Assembly: GCF_020026895.1 (NCBI RefSeq)
Contig: NZ_JAINZW010000005.1
Coordinates: forward strand, 124,001 to 188,000
Source of the DNA: Novilysobacter selenitireducens
Lineage (GTDB): Bacteria > Pseudomonadota > Gammaproteobacteria > Xanthomonadales > Xanthomonadaceae
Length of the DNA: 64,000 nucleotides
Direction: 5' to 3'
Shown here piece after piece: positions 7,409-14,821 of the stretch. The stretch's first letter is position 1; each line of letters starts with the position of its first letter. The position numbers were made by a program, and so were the translations under genes. The notes beneath the pieces were generated by a model. The model was not told where the DNA came from and ran no database searches. It worked only from the letters and a program-made list of their open reading frames with translations.

Positions 7409-8273
7409 GCCCTCGGTAAGAAGAGGGCGAAAAACAGCCGAGGGTCCAGCGCGGAGCGGCCGCACGCAAGATGCAGCGAAGCGAGGGGCTGAAGAACGGG
7501 TTAGTTGGCGCGATCACCCTCTCGTAATCGCTGCACTTTCTATAACGGGTGCGACCGTATTCTGGCTTGCAGTCTTCACCGAAGTTGTGTTGCCGACTCA
7601 CTCCCAGCGAGTTACGAACCGGCTTGATACTGTCACCAACCGTCTCGAAAAGATCGAGAGGGATTCCGGCATTCGCGAGAGAGTTTTCTTAGAGCGAATT
7701 ACGGCTGAAGCTCTAGAGAAGAGGCGCGCGATCGCCGCTACGAAGCTGCTCGAAACGCGCCTCGCCAGCCTTTCCTTGGGTGAGAGATTCGATCGTGATA
7801 TTCCGCTGCCCAAAGATTTTCGAGATGTGGATTTGGGGTTCAAGGTGTCGAGGGTTGCGCCTGCTTTTAAGGGTCGCGCCCAGCAAATTGAAGATGTGCC
7901 CGGGTGGGTCAGCGTAAATCTGGATAGTGGCCCTTTCTCTGCTATTACATATTATAGATTTGTAGATGACGACCCCGATTCATTTGTTGACCAGATTTTG
8001 TTCCATATAAGAGATGATTCGGCATCCAGTCTTGCTGCATTTCGCGCAGCATTGACAGCAGTGTATGGCCCTCCAGCTTCCGTCAAGTCGAGATCGGGGG
8101 AAATAGAATACCGCTGGGCATCAGTGGGGAAATGGCGGAAGGATGGTGCGTACGAAATTGAGTTAGATGACAGTACTTATTTGGTGAGATTGTCGTGTCC
8201 TACTTGGGCGAAGATTTTTAAGGAGGTGTCGCCAGAGGGTGAGTACAAGTGCGAGCCAGTAGAGCCCGGGTAG
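7386..8273 (+). CDS. hypothetical membrane-anchored protein, atypical composition
   Basis: Up to 295 residues, no family recognised. One membrane segment lies near residues 45-68 (PLVIAALSITGATVFWLAVF), followed by a heptad-like stretch (RVTNRLDTVTNRLEKIE) and a soluble C-terminal domain of about 180 residues. Codon choice is much more AT-tolerant than in its neighbours (TTT, AAA, ATA and TTA all occur), which suggests horizontal acquisition. The first 40 residues overlap nrdJb and look non-native, so the true start may be downstream, but no better ribosome-binding site is evident. The last two codons and the stop lie inside a palindromic repeat. Confidence 0.6.
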   Translation: MGIRSVVEPSVRRGRKTAEGPARSGRTQDAAKRGAEERVSWRDHPLVIAALSITGATVFWLAVFTEVVLPTHSQRVTNRLDTVTNRLEKIERDSGIRERVFLERITAEALEKRRAIAATKLLETRLASLSLGERFDRDIPLPKDFRDVDLGFKVSRVAPAFKGRAQQIEDVPGWVSVNLDSGPFSAITYYRFVDDDPDSFVDQILFHIRDDSASSLAAFRAALTAVYGPPASVKSRSGEIEYRWASVGKWRKDGAYEIELDDSTYLVRLSCPTWAKIFKEVSPEGEYKCEPVEPG

Positions 8274-8346
8274 ATGCAGCCTGCGTAGTCGTCATGCATC
8301 ACATCGCGGCAATCCCGGGTGCGGCCTGCGGCCTTGCCCGGGGTAC
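8259..8346. repeat. 88-bp BIME-like palindromic repeat, copy 1 (degenerate left arm)
   Basis: It aligns end to end with the copies at 8441 and 9044. The right half (from GTCGTCATGC to GCCCGGGGTAC) is well conserved; the left arm is diverged (GTAGAGCCCGGGTAG). It carries the stop codon of the preceding hypothetical gene at 8271-8273. It is followed by the same 24-bp spacer and RAYT start that follow copy 2. Confidence 0.75.
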
Positions 8347-8370
8347 GAAAGCGACCGCAAGGAGGCGGGG

Positions 8371-8444
8371 ATGGTGGGGTATCGACGCATGCGCGTCACG
8401 GACGGGACCTTCTTTTTCACGGTGACGCTGCGCGACCGGCGTAG
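8371..8444 (+). pseudogene. truncated RAYT copy (5' end only)
   Basis: The first 24 codons repeat the intact transposase at 8553 with two substitutions (VTDG for VPDG plus a silent change), then the sequence jumps straight into repeat copy 2 at CGTAG. Comparison with the intact gene shows a 421-bp internal deletion joining CGTAG at the equivalent of 8622 to CGTAG at the equivalent of 9043. The open frame that continues across the repeat into the next RAYT is chimeric and unlikely to be a gene. Confidence 0.75.
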
Positions 8445-8528
8445 CCCGGGTAAGCGCAGCGCACCCGGGGTCGTCATGCATCGCATCGCGGCAATCCCGG
8501 GTGCGGCCTGCGGCCTTACCCGGGCTAC
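8441..8528. repeat. 88-bp BIME-like palindromic repeat, copy 2
   Basis: The ends are perfect inverted repeats (GTAGCCCGGGTAAG at 8441-8454 and its complement at 8515-8528), with internal CCCGGG-containing arms and a TCGTCATGCATCGCATCGC centre. Two opposed REP units of this kind are the presumed substrate of the adjacent RAYT. Confidence 0.85.
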
Positions 8529-8552
8529 GAAAACGACCGCAAGGAGGCGGGG

Positions 8553-9047
8553 ATGGTGGGGTATCGACGCATGCGGGTCCCGGACGGGACCTTCTTTTTC
8601 ACGGTGACCCTGCGCGACCGGCGTAGTGCGCTATTGACCGAACGGATCGACGACCTGCGCGCGGCGTGGCGGGCGGCCAGGGGCCGCGTGCCCCACGACG
8701 TGATTGCCGCCGTCGTCATGCCCGACCACCTGCATGCCGTGCTGCGGATGCGCGATGGCGACGGTGACTACTCGCGCCTGTGGCAGGACATCAAGAAGGG
8801 CTTTACCCGCCGCGTGTGCGAACCCGACGCGCGGTCGCCATGGCAATCCCGGTTCTGGGAACACACGGTGCGCTGCGAGTTCTCGCTCGCCGCCTGCGTG
8901 GACTACGTCCACATCAATCCCATCAAGCACGGCCGGGTCACCCGCGTGCGTGATTGGCCGCACTCGACGTTCCACCGCTATGTCCAGCGCGGCGACCTGC
9001 CTCCCGACTGGGGCGACCCGCCCATCGATACTGCCCGGCTGCCGTAG
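8553..9047 (+). CDS. REP-associated tyrosine transposase (RAYT, Y1_Tnp family)
   Basis: A 164-residue single-strand transposase-like protein. The opening YRRMRVPDGTFFFTVTLRDR is the typical RAYT N-terminus. The HUH-type metal site is MPDHLHAV (about residues 52-59) and the catalytic Tyr lies in CVDYVHINPIKHG. RAYTs bind and cleave REP/BIME palindromes and are thought to spread them while being domesticated. Intact 88-bp repeats flank the gene, and its stop codon (9045-9047) is inside the downstream one. AAGGAGG precedes the ATG. All key residues are present, so it may be active. Confidence 0.92.
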   Translation: MVGYRRMRVPDGTFFFTVTLRDRRSALLTERIDDLRAAWRAARGRVPHDVIAAVVMPDHLHAVLRMRDGDGDYSRLWQDIKKGFTRRVCEPDARSPWQSRFWEHTVRCEFSLAACVDYVHINPIKHGRVTRVRDWPHSTFHRYVQRGDLPPDWGDPPIDTARLP

Positions 9048-9131
9048 CCCGGGTAAGCGCAGCGCACCCGGGGTCGTCATGCATGACATCGCGGCAATCC
9101 CGGGCGCGGCCTACGGCCTTACCCGGGCTAC
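9044..9131. repeat. 88-bp BIME-like palindromic repeat, copy 3
   Basis: Near-identical to copy 2, with the same perfect 14-bp terminal inverted repeats (9044-9057 and 9118-9131). It overlaps the last four bases of the RAYT gene and provides its TAG stop. Confidence 0.85.
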
Positions 9132-9261
9132 GGGGTTTTGATTGCCGACTTCGCCGCCTCGTATATCCAAACCGGACGGGGTCAGGTTCACTTAGACTGC
9201 ATGGCGCGGACGACGTGGGGACGTCGCCGCGCCTGAGCGGGTTGTCGAACAGGGGAGATAC

Positions 9262-9837
9262 ATGCAGAACGAGCCGAGCCAGACACCGCGTCTGGATGCA
9301 TGGTCACGCTATTTCGCCAGGATGCTGGATGTGCTGGTGTTCTCGTTGCTGGTTGGGATAGTCGCGGCGGTAGCCGGGACGCTCGCTGCGCCGGAGGCTA
9401 CAGACGAAGTCATTGCCGTCATGGACTCGAGCCGTTTGTGGACGATGGTGGCCGATCTGGCGTCATTCGTGATCGCACTGCCACTGATTGCCATGTCGCT
9501 GGTACTGGGGCAGACGCCCGGGAAGTGGCTCTTCGGTATCCGCGTGCGCGGCCCACAGGGCGACAAATTGCGTTTGTCGAGCGCGCTGCACCGCGAGCTT
9601 CTGGTCTGGGCAAGGGGTCTCGCGCTGGGTCTGCCGCTCCTGTCCTTCGTCACGCTTGTCATGAGTTATGCCCGATTGACCGAGGACGGAGCAACCGCAT
9701 GGGACCGACGGGTGGGGAGCCAGGTCAGCCACGTGGAACGCACACCGGCGTGGTGGTTGAAGGCGGTGCCTGCCGCCACATTCGTCGTTGCTCTGATCCT
9801 GTGGAACGCGTTTGCGGGATTGTTCGTGTCAGCCTGA
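9262..9837 (+). CDS. RDD family membrane protein
   Basis: A 191-residue inner-membrane protein with the RDD pattern: an early Arg-Met-Leu-Asp in the first helix (YFARMLDVLVFSLL, residues 17-30), then a GQTPGKWLFGIRVRGPQG loop (about 83-100), and further helices near 60-80, 115-135 and 165-187. Family members are poorly defined; some act in Na+/H+ exchange. GGGGAGA precedes the ATG. Codon use is less GC-extreme than in housekeeping neighbours, consistent with the accessory patch. The TPR gene follows at 60 bp and may share its transcript. Confidence 0.85.
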   Translation: MQNEPSQTPRLDAWSRYFARMLDVLVFSLLVGIVAAVAGTLAAPEATDEVIAVMDSSRLWTMVADLASFVIALPLIAMSLVLGQTPGKWLFGIRVRGPQGDKLRLSSALHRELLVWARGLALGLPLLSFVTLVMSYARLTEDGATAWDRRVGSQVSHVERTPAWWLKAVPAATFVVALILWNAFAGLFVSA

Positions 9838-9896
9838 GAAAGCCGATCGGCGCCAGGTTCACTTCTGCACATGCCCAGGCATTGAGGGTTCTATTG

Positions 9897-11006
9897 ATGA
9901 CTGCTGATTCGACGCCGATGCATGCTGCTTCTATGCGTGATGCCGAGCGCGGGAAGCACTATTCGCTGCTTGCGAAGGTAGTGCTCTTGGCGCTTCCACT
10001 CCTATGCGTTGCCTGCCAATCGAATCCGCCTGTCCATGCGCCCATGCACCAACAGGCGACGCCCACGGACTGGTCCGTCGTGATGGACGACGCGCGCGAG
10101 GCTTACGGCGCGGGGCGCTACGACTTGGCAACGGAGTTGGCGCAGGAATCGCTGGTGCTTGCCTCCAGTCAGCACGGTGCGGACAGTCCGCAGGCGGGGT
10201 CGGCGGCAAACATGCTGGCTGTCTCGCAGCTTGCAACTGCGGATTTCGCGTCTGCCGAAGCGAACTTTGAAAAGGCCATCGAGATCCTCGCGGACTCGCC
10301 GGGGATCGACCCGTCCTCGATCGGCAGTCTTTACAACAACCTCGCCGAAGTTCACCGACAGCAAGGGGGGCATGCGCAGGCGCTGCCATTGTATGAAGAG
10401 GCGCTGCGCATAGTGAGAAGCGCCTACGGTGCATTCCACGAAAGCACGCTGAGGGCCACTGCCGCGCTTGCGCTTGCCCATCACTCGGTGAGGAATCTGG
10501 ATGCCGCTGAGCCGCTCTATGAGGAGGCGATCTCCGGATTGGAGCGCATGTACGGCCCCAGCTCGCCTGACCTCTCCACGCTTCTTGCCAACCAAGCCGA
10601 CCTCCTGTCGATCAGAGGCAGGAACGCTGAAGCGAAGTCGCTCCTGCTGCGCGTGCTTTCGATTGAGGAAGCGACCAAAGGCGCCTCACATCCCGACGTC
10701 GCATCGACCTTGAACACGCTGGGAGTCGTGCTTGCCAGTGAAGGGGATAGCACTGGAGCACTGGATGCCTACCTGCGCGCCCTGGAAATCAGGCGAACCG
10801 CACTGGGAGAAGACCATCCGATGGTCGCAACCGTATTGAGCAATATCGGCACGGTCTATCGCGACACGGGTCGCCTGGACCAGGCAATGAGTGCGCTGAC
10901 GCAGGCCGCCGAGATCCTTGAAGCCCGCTTTGGTCGCGAACATGAGGATGCTTTGTTGATCCGACGTGAGCTCGCCAAGCTGCAAGGAGAGGCATGGCAA
11001 GGCTAG
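9897..11006 (+). CDS. TPR-repeat protein, probable lipoprotein
   Basis: A 369-residue protein. A hydrophobic segment ends in LLCVACQS, a lipobox-like site with an unusual Cys at -3, so outer-membrane lipidation is plausible but not certain. The rest is tetratricopeptide repeats of the kinesin-light-chain type, with the HPDVASTLNTLG, HPMVATVLSNIG and YNNLAEV signatures in about 42-residue units. It should be a protein-interaction scaffold. GAGGG sits 8 nt before the ATG at 9897; an in-frame ATG at 9933 would give a tighter signal peptide. It ends the accessory patch. Confidence 0.8.
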   Translation: MTADSTPMHAASMRDAERGKHYSLLAKVVLLALPLLCVACQSNPPVHAPMHQQATPTDWSVVMDDAREAYGAGRYDLATELAQESLVLASSQHGADSPQAGSAANMLAVSQLATADFASAEANFEKAIEILADSPGIDPSSIGSLYNNLAEVHRQQGGHAQALPLYEEALRIVRSAYGAFHESTLRATAALALAHHSVRNLDAAEPLYEEAISGLERMYGPSSPDLSTLLANQADLLSIRGRNAEAKSLLLRVLSIEEATKGASHPDVASTLNTLGVVLASEGDSTGALDAYLRALEIRRTALGEDHPMVATVLSNIGTVYRDTGRLDQAMSALTQAAEILEARFGREHEDALLIRRELAKLQGEAWQG

Positions 11007-11080
11007 GCGGGTGGGGTTCAGCCGAACGGGATCGGCAACCCAGCGTGCTTAGGATCACCTCTAGAGCTCAAGACGCTGGA

Positions 11081-11098
11081 TTCCCGCCTTCGCGGGAA
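11081..11098. repeat. short dispersed palindrome TTCCCGC-CTTC-GCGGGAA
   Basis: A perfect 7-bp stem with a 4-nt loop, in the context GGATTCCCGCCTTCGCGGGAATGAC. This context is very common between xanthomonad genes (established knowledge). Directly after it GACGGCTGGTGGTA occurs twice in tandem (11100-11127). Confidence 0.6.
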
Positions 11099-11200
11099 TG
11101 ACGGCTGGTGGTAGACGGCTGGTGGTAGTGGGGCCTCAACGTCGGCCCCGTCCGTCGGCGGGTATCCTTCGCACCCCCCAAGTCGCACCGCGTCACCCCC

Positions 11201-11671
11201 ATGATCACCAACGACGTCCTGCGCAGCGTGCGCTACATGCTCGACCTCAGCGACGCCCACGTCGTCAACCTCGTCCAGCTCGCCGACCCGACCGTCGTGC
11301 TGGAGCGTGACGCGGTGCACGCCTACCTGCTGCGGGAGGACGAGCCCGGCTTTGCGCCCTTGGACGACCGCCTGCTCGGGCTGTTCCTGGACGGCCTGGT
11401 GGTGCACTGCCGCGGCGCCCGCAGCGACGCGCCCCCGCGGCCGCCGGAGAAGCGCGTCAACAATAACGTGGTGCTGAAGAAGCTGCGCGTTGCGTTCGAA
11501 CTGAAGGACGTCGACCTGGTGGACATCTTCCAGTCCGCCGGCCGCCCAGTCACCAAGCCCGAGCTGTCGGCGCTGTTCCGCCAGCCGGGCCACAAGAACT
11601 TCCGCCTGTGCGGCGACCAGCTGCTGCGCTACTTTCTGCGCGGGCTGACGCTGCGCGTGCGGGGCGAGTAA
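11201..11671 (+). CDS. yehS: DUF1456 family protein YehS
   Basis: A 156-residue protein with two related helical halves, as in E. coli YehS. The family signatures are all present: NDVLRSVRYMLDL at the start, LREDEPGF, VNNNVVLKKLRVAF (about residues 87-100) and HKNFRLCGDQLLRYFLRGL near the C-terminus. The biochemical role is unknown. It converges on the lipoprotein gene at 11693 with only 21 bp between. Confidence 0.92.
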   Translation: MITNDVLRSVRYMLDLSDAHVVNLVQLADPTVVLERDAVHAYLLREDEPGFAPLDDRLLGLFLDGLVVHCRGARSDAPPRPPEKRVNNNVVLKKLRVAFELKDVDLVDIFQSAGRPVTKPELSALFRQPGHKNFRLCGDQLLRYFLRGLTLRVRGE

Positions 11672-11692
11672 AGCCTCAGGCGAAGGCGGGGC

Positions 11693-12148
11693 TCAACGTT
11701 TCCCGGCCGCCTGTTCCTCCAGACCCGCCTTCACCCGTTCGATCTCCGCCGGCAACGCGCGCGCCAGGCGCAGCATGAGGTCGGCGGCCGCCGCGCTGTG
11801 GAGGCGCTTGCCCGACTGCGTGGCGACGGTGACTTCCGTCGTCAGCGTCCGGATCGTCGCCGACGCCGGCACCGCGCGCGTCAGCACCAGCAGCGACTCG
11901 CCGCGGTAGCGCACCGCGTTCAACCCCATCATCTGCGAGCGCCCCTCCCAGGTGACGCCGGGCATGTCCACCAGCAACTGGCCCACGGCGTTCCACGTCT
12001 CGTTCATGCCGGCCTGCACGGTGAGCTGCACCGGCGTGGCCTCCGCCAACGGCGCCGGCGTGGGGGCAGGCTTGCGCTCGGGTGTTGCACAGCCGGCCAG
12101 CGCGAGCGCGAAGCCCAGGGCGATGAGCGCGGGAAGATGACGCGGCAT
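11693..12148 (-). CDS. hypothetical lipoprotein
   Basis: A 151-residue protein with a classic lipoprotein signal: a basic start, a hydrophobic core and LALAGCA, making Cys20 the lipidated residue. A Pro-rich linker leads to a mixed alpha/beta domain (about 45-140; QAGMNETWNAVGQLL, TLTTEVTVATQSGKR). No family was recognised. The start at 12148 fits the signal peptide; upstream in-frame sequence looks non-coding. It follows the sigma-factor gene by 62 bp on the same strand and may share its transcript. Confidence 0.75.
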   Translation of the reverse strand: MPRHLPALIALGFALALAGCATPERKPAPTPAPLAEATPVQLTVQAGMNETWNAVGQLLVDMPGVTWEGRSQMMGLNAVRYRGESLLVLTRAVPASATIRTLTTEVTVATQSGKRLHSAAAADLMLRLARALPAEIERVKAGLEEQAAGKR

Positions 12149-12210
12149 GCGCCGATTGCAGGCGCTGCGCCGTGAAGGGCGCGCATCCGCGCCGCTGCCA
12201 CCCGCTAGCC

Positions 12211-13188
12211 TCAGCGCTTGTCGTCCCTCACCAGCCGCGCCCGCTGCAGCGCCAGCACGACGACCAGCAACGACACCACCACCGCCACGGTCAGGACCGT
12301 CGCGTCGCTCCAGCCCTGCTGCTTGGACCACGCCAGCGCGACCACGTAGCCGGCCATCAGTGCGCCGTACACCACGCCGTTGACGACCAGCGTGCGCCGC
12401 CGCCGCGGGTCGGAGGTGCGACGCAATGCGTCGCGGATCTCCCACGCGATGCCGCCCAGCATTACCACGATGGCCGCCGCCAGCGCACCGACCGTCGCCA
12501 GCGCCAGCTTCGGTAGCGACTTGGCGACCGCGCCCGCGGTCAGCGCCGTGGCCGCCGCGGGCGACGTGCCCGCGGTGAGGCCGGCGGCGACGGTCGCGGT
12601 GAACACCAGGCCCGGCGCCGAACGGGTCGCCGTCTCACCCAGGCGCTGCAGCACGTCCGCGCGCAGGCTGTCGCGCCCGCGCTGCAGGCGCTTGCGCACG
12701 GCCGCGTCGCTCAGGCCCAGCAACGCCGCCACCGCCTGGCTGCTCTGGCCTTCGCGGTAGTACAGCAGCAGCACGTCGCGGGTGTCCTCGGGCAGGGCAT
12801 CCAGCGCCTGCGCCAGCGCGTCGGCGTGGACATGTCGGTCGTGCGCCTGCTCGGGCGTGTCGCCGTCGGCGGGCAGCACGTCCAGGACATCGGCGTCGGC
12901 CGAGGGCCGGGACGCGCGCAGGTGGTCGATGGCACGGTTGCGCGCGACCTGCCGCAGCCAGGGCAGGAAGCTGTCCGGGTGCTGCATCCGGCCGAGGTGC
13001 TGCCAGGCGCGCAGGTACGTGTCCTGCGCGATGTCCTCGCTGGTGGCGACATCGCGCGTCACCGCCAGCGCCACGCTGGCCACCATGCGCTGCGTGGCGA
13101 CGACCATGCGTTCGAACGCACGGGCGTTGCCGCCGCGGGCGGAGGCGAAGTCGCGGTGGATGAGGTCGTGCAGGGCGCTGGGCGTCAT
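12211..13188 (-). CDS. ECF-type RNA polymerase sigma factor with C-terminal membrane domain
   Basis: A 325-residue protein in two parts. Residues 22-93 are sigma region 2 (SEDIAQDTYLRAW, WLRQVARNRAIDHLR) and 124-176 are region 4 (LPEDTRDVLLLYYREGQSSQAVAALLGLS, then AAVRKRLQRGR). The remaining 150 residues hold about four hydrophobic segments (near 193-210, 228-250, 268-287 and 297-316). ECF sigma factors are normally about 190 residues and soluble. A membrane tail would tether the sigma factor, perhaps acting as a built-in anti-sigma released by proteolysis. No separate anti-sigma gene is adjacent. Confidence 0.88.
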   Translation of the reverse strand: MTPSALHDLIHRDFASARGGNARAFERMVVATQRMVASVALAVTRDVATSEDIAQDTYLRAWQHLGRMQHPDSFLPWLRQVARNRAIDHLRASRPSADADVLDVLPADGDTPEQAHDRHVHADALAQALDALPEDTRDVLLLYYREGQSSQAVAALLGLSDAAVRKRLQRGRDSLRADVLQRLGETATRSAPGLVFTATVAAGLTAGTSPAAATALTAGAVAKSLPKLALATVGALAAAIVVMLGGIAWEIRDALRRTSDPRRRRTLVVNGVVYGALMAGYVVALAWSKQQGWSDATVLTVAVVVSLLVVVLALQRARLVRDDKR

Positions 13189-13350
13189 GTCGGGGTCTTG
13201 GCAGTGGATTCAATGATAGACACGGCCCAACGCGGCCGATGTGACCCGGCCCGCGCGACCCCGGCCGTTCAGCTGGATGCCCCTGGATTCACGCGACGCC
13301 GCCAGCGCGTTGCCGACCATGCCGGTTCCTTATCGACCGCCGGACACCCC

Positions 13351-14541
13351 ATGACCCGACCGACCCCGAACCTGCTGGCGCGCGCCGTGATGTGCGCGCT
13401 GCTGCCCGCCGCGCTGGCCGCCTGCGACGTCGACCCGGCCACGCGCGCTGCCACGGACGCGACCGCCCCGGCCGACACCCGCGTTGCCGCCGACGGCCAG
13501 CCGATCGCCGGCGATGCGTCCGGCGCGGTGGCCAGCGGCGAGGCGCCCGGCGTTCCGGGCACGCGCGGCGGTCCGTCCTCGACCCTGCCGGTGGCGCCCG
13601 GCAGCACCGCCGGCAATGCGCAGACCCCGGCCCCGGCCGATGCGGACGCCGAAGTCGCGATCACGCCGCCGGGCAAGACCGCCGCGGCCGATGCCGATCT
13701 GGCCGACGACAGCCCGCTGCGCCTGCAGGTGCTGCTGGAGCGCGCGCACTTCTCGCCCGGCGAGATCGACGGCAAGGGCGGCAGCAACACCCGCCGCGCG
13801 CTGGCGGCCTTCCAGAAGGCGCACGACCTGACGGCCGGCGAGACGCCGGACGAGGCCACCTGGGCCAAGCTCAACGAGGACGACGCGCCGATCCTGGTCG
13901 AGTACACGCTGACCGCCGACGATGTCGCCGGTCCGTTCCGCGACACGCCGGACGAGCCCGAGGACATGGCGAAGGAGGACGCGCTGCCCTACACCTCGGT
14001 GGAAGAGAAGATCGGCGAGCAGTTCCATGCCAGCCCGGCGCTGCTGGCCGAGCTCAACCCCGACGCATCGTTCGAAGTGGGCGAGACGATCACCGTGCCG
14101 TACGTCGCCCCGGCCGCACGCCTGCCGGCCGCGTCGAAGATCGTGGTCGACGAATCAGAGGCCGTGCTGCAGCTGCAGGACGACGCCGGCAAGGTGGTCG
14201 CGCAGTTCCCGGTAACCACCGGCAGCGCGCAGTTCCCGCTGCCGATCGGCGACTGGAAGGTCACCGGCGTCGCGCGCGACCCGGTGTGGCACTACGACCC
14301 CGAGCTGATCGCCGGCTCCGACCCGGACGACGAGAAGGCCGAAATCCCGGCCGGCCCGAACAACCCGGTCGGCACCACCTGGATCGACCTGACCAAGGAG
14401 CACTACGGCATCCACGGCACCCCGGAGCCGTCCAAGATCGGCAAGACCGAATCCAACGGCTGCATCCGCATGACCAACTGGTCCGCGGCCGCCGTGGCGA
14501 AGATCGCCAAGCCCGAGATGGAAGTAGTGATGCAGCGCTGA
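13351..14541 (+). CDS. L,D-transpeptidase lipoprotein with peptidoglycan-binding domain
   Basis: A 396-residue envelope enzyme. The signal ends in LAAC (lipobox). A long Ala/Pro/Asp-rich linker precedes a PG_binding_1 domain (about residues 128-172; LLERAHFSPGEIDGKGGSNTRRALAAFQ), a LysM-like segment (about 210-250) and a YkuD catalytic domain with His355 (GIHGTPEP) and Cys371 (SNGCIRM). It should form 3-3 cross-links or attach proteins to peptidoglycan. The start at 13351 fits the signal peptide; the frame is open far upstream but overlaps the sigma gene. Confidence 0.92.
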   Translation: MTRPTPNLLARAVMCALLPAALAACDVDPATRAATDATAPADTRVAADGQPIAGDASGAVASGEAPGVPGTRGGPSSTLPVAPGSTAGNAQTPAPADADAEVAITPPGKTAAADADLADDSPLRLQVLLERAHFSPGEIDGKGGSNTRRALAAFQKAHDLTAGETPDEATWAKLNEDDAPILVEYTLTADDVAGPFRDTPDEPEDMAKEDALPYTSVEEKIGEQFHASPALLAELNPDASFEVGETITVPYVAPAARLPAASKIVVDESEAVLQLQDDAGKVVAQFPVTTGSAQFPLPIGDWKVTGVARDPVWHYDPELIAGSDPDDEKAEIPAGPNNPVGTTWIDLTKEHYGIHGTPEPSKIGKTESNGCIRMTNWSAAAVAKIAKPEMEVVMQR

Positions 14542-14552
14542 CCGCAAACCCC

Positions 14553-14722
14553 TGTAGGAGCGGCTTCAGCCGCGATCACGATTTCGGGCGGCTGCGATAT
14601 GCCGCCACCGTTGTAGGAGCGACGTAAGTCGCGATCTGCGTGGCCGTCCGGTTACCGATCGCGACTTACGCTCCTACAAAGGGGTGGTGGATGCGCGGAT
14701 CGCGGCTGAAGCCACTCCTACA
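14553..14722. repeat. nested palindromic repeat cluster A-B-B'-A'
   Basis: Unit A (TGTAGGAGCGGCTTCAGCCG...) at 14553 and unit B (TGTAGGAGCGACGTAAGTCG...) at 14612 are followed by B inverted (ending 14678) and A inverted (14698-14722). Each unit has its own small dyad, and the four together could fold into a long cruciform. The cluster begins 11 bp after the L,D-transpeptidase stop. Related clusters are at 22163 and 58529. Confidence 0.85.
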
Positions 14723-14769
14723 GAAGCAGTGCAGGAGTGATTCCACGGTTGCAGTGCAGAAGCGGACAG

Positions 14770-14794
14770 AAAAACGGCGACCCGAGGGTCGCCG
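14770..14794 (-). terminator. intrinsic terminator for the gene at 14822
   Basis: An 8-bp GC stem (CGGCGACC/GGTCGCCG, 14775-14782 with 14787-14794) is followed on the minus strand by a run of five T. Position and orientation fit the end of the secreted-protein gene transcribed leftward. Confidence 0.8.
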
Positions 14795-14821
14795 TCCTGC
14801 GTGCTGGGACGGGTCAGCGCA

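Noticed and set aside
7409-7510. Integron attC-like site after nrdJb
   Set aside because: A CCCTCGG/CCGAGGG pair and a GTTAGTT string are present, but the core GTTRRRY and the paired L/R boxes of attC are not.
8371-8607. Open frame running through the RAYT stub, repeat copy 2 and the next RAYT start as a gene
   Set aside because: It is a chimera made by the deletion: after the first 24 codons the translation is repeat sequence, then out-of-frame RAYT.
8259-9131. CRISPR array
   Set aside because: The repeats are 88-bp palindromes spaced irregularly around transposase sequence, with no cas genes and no unique spacers of constant length.
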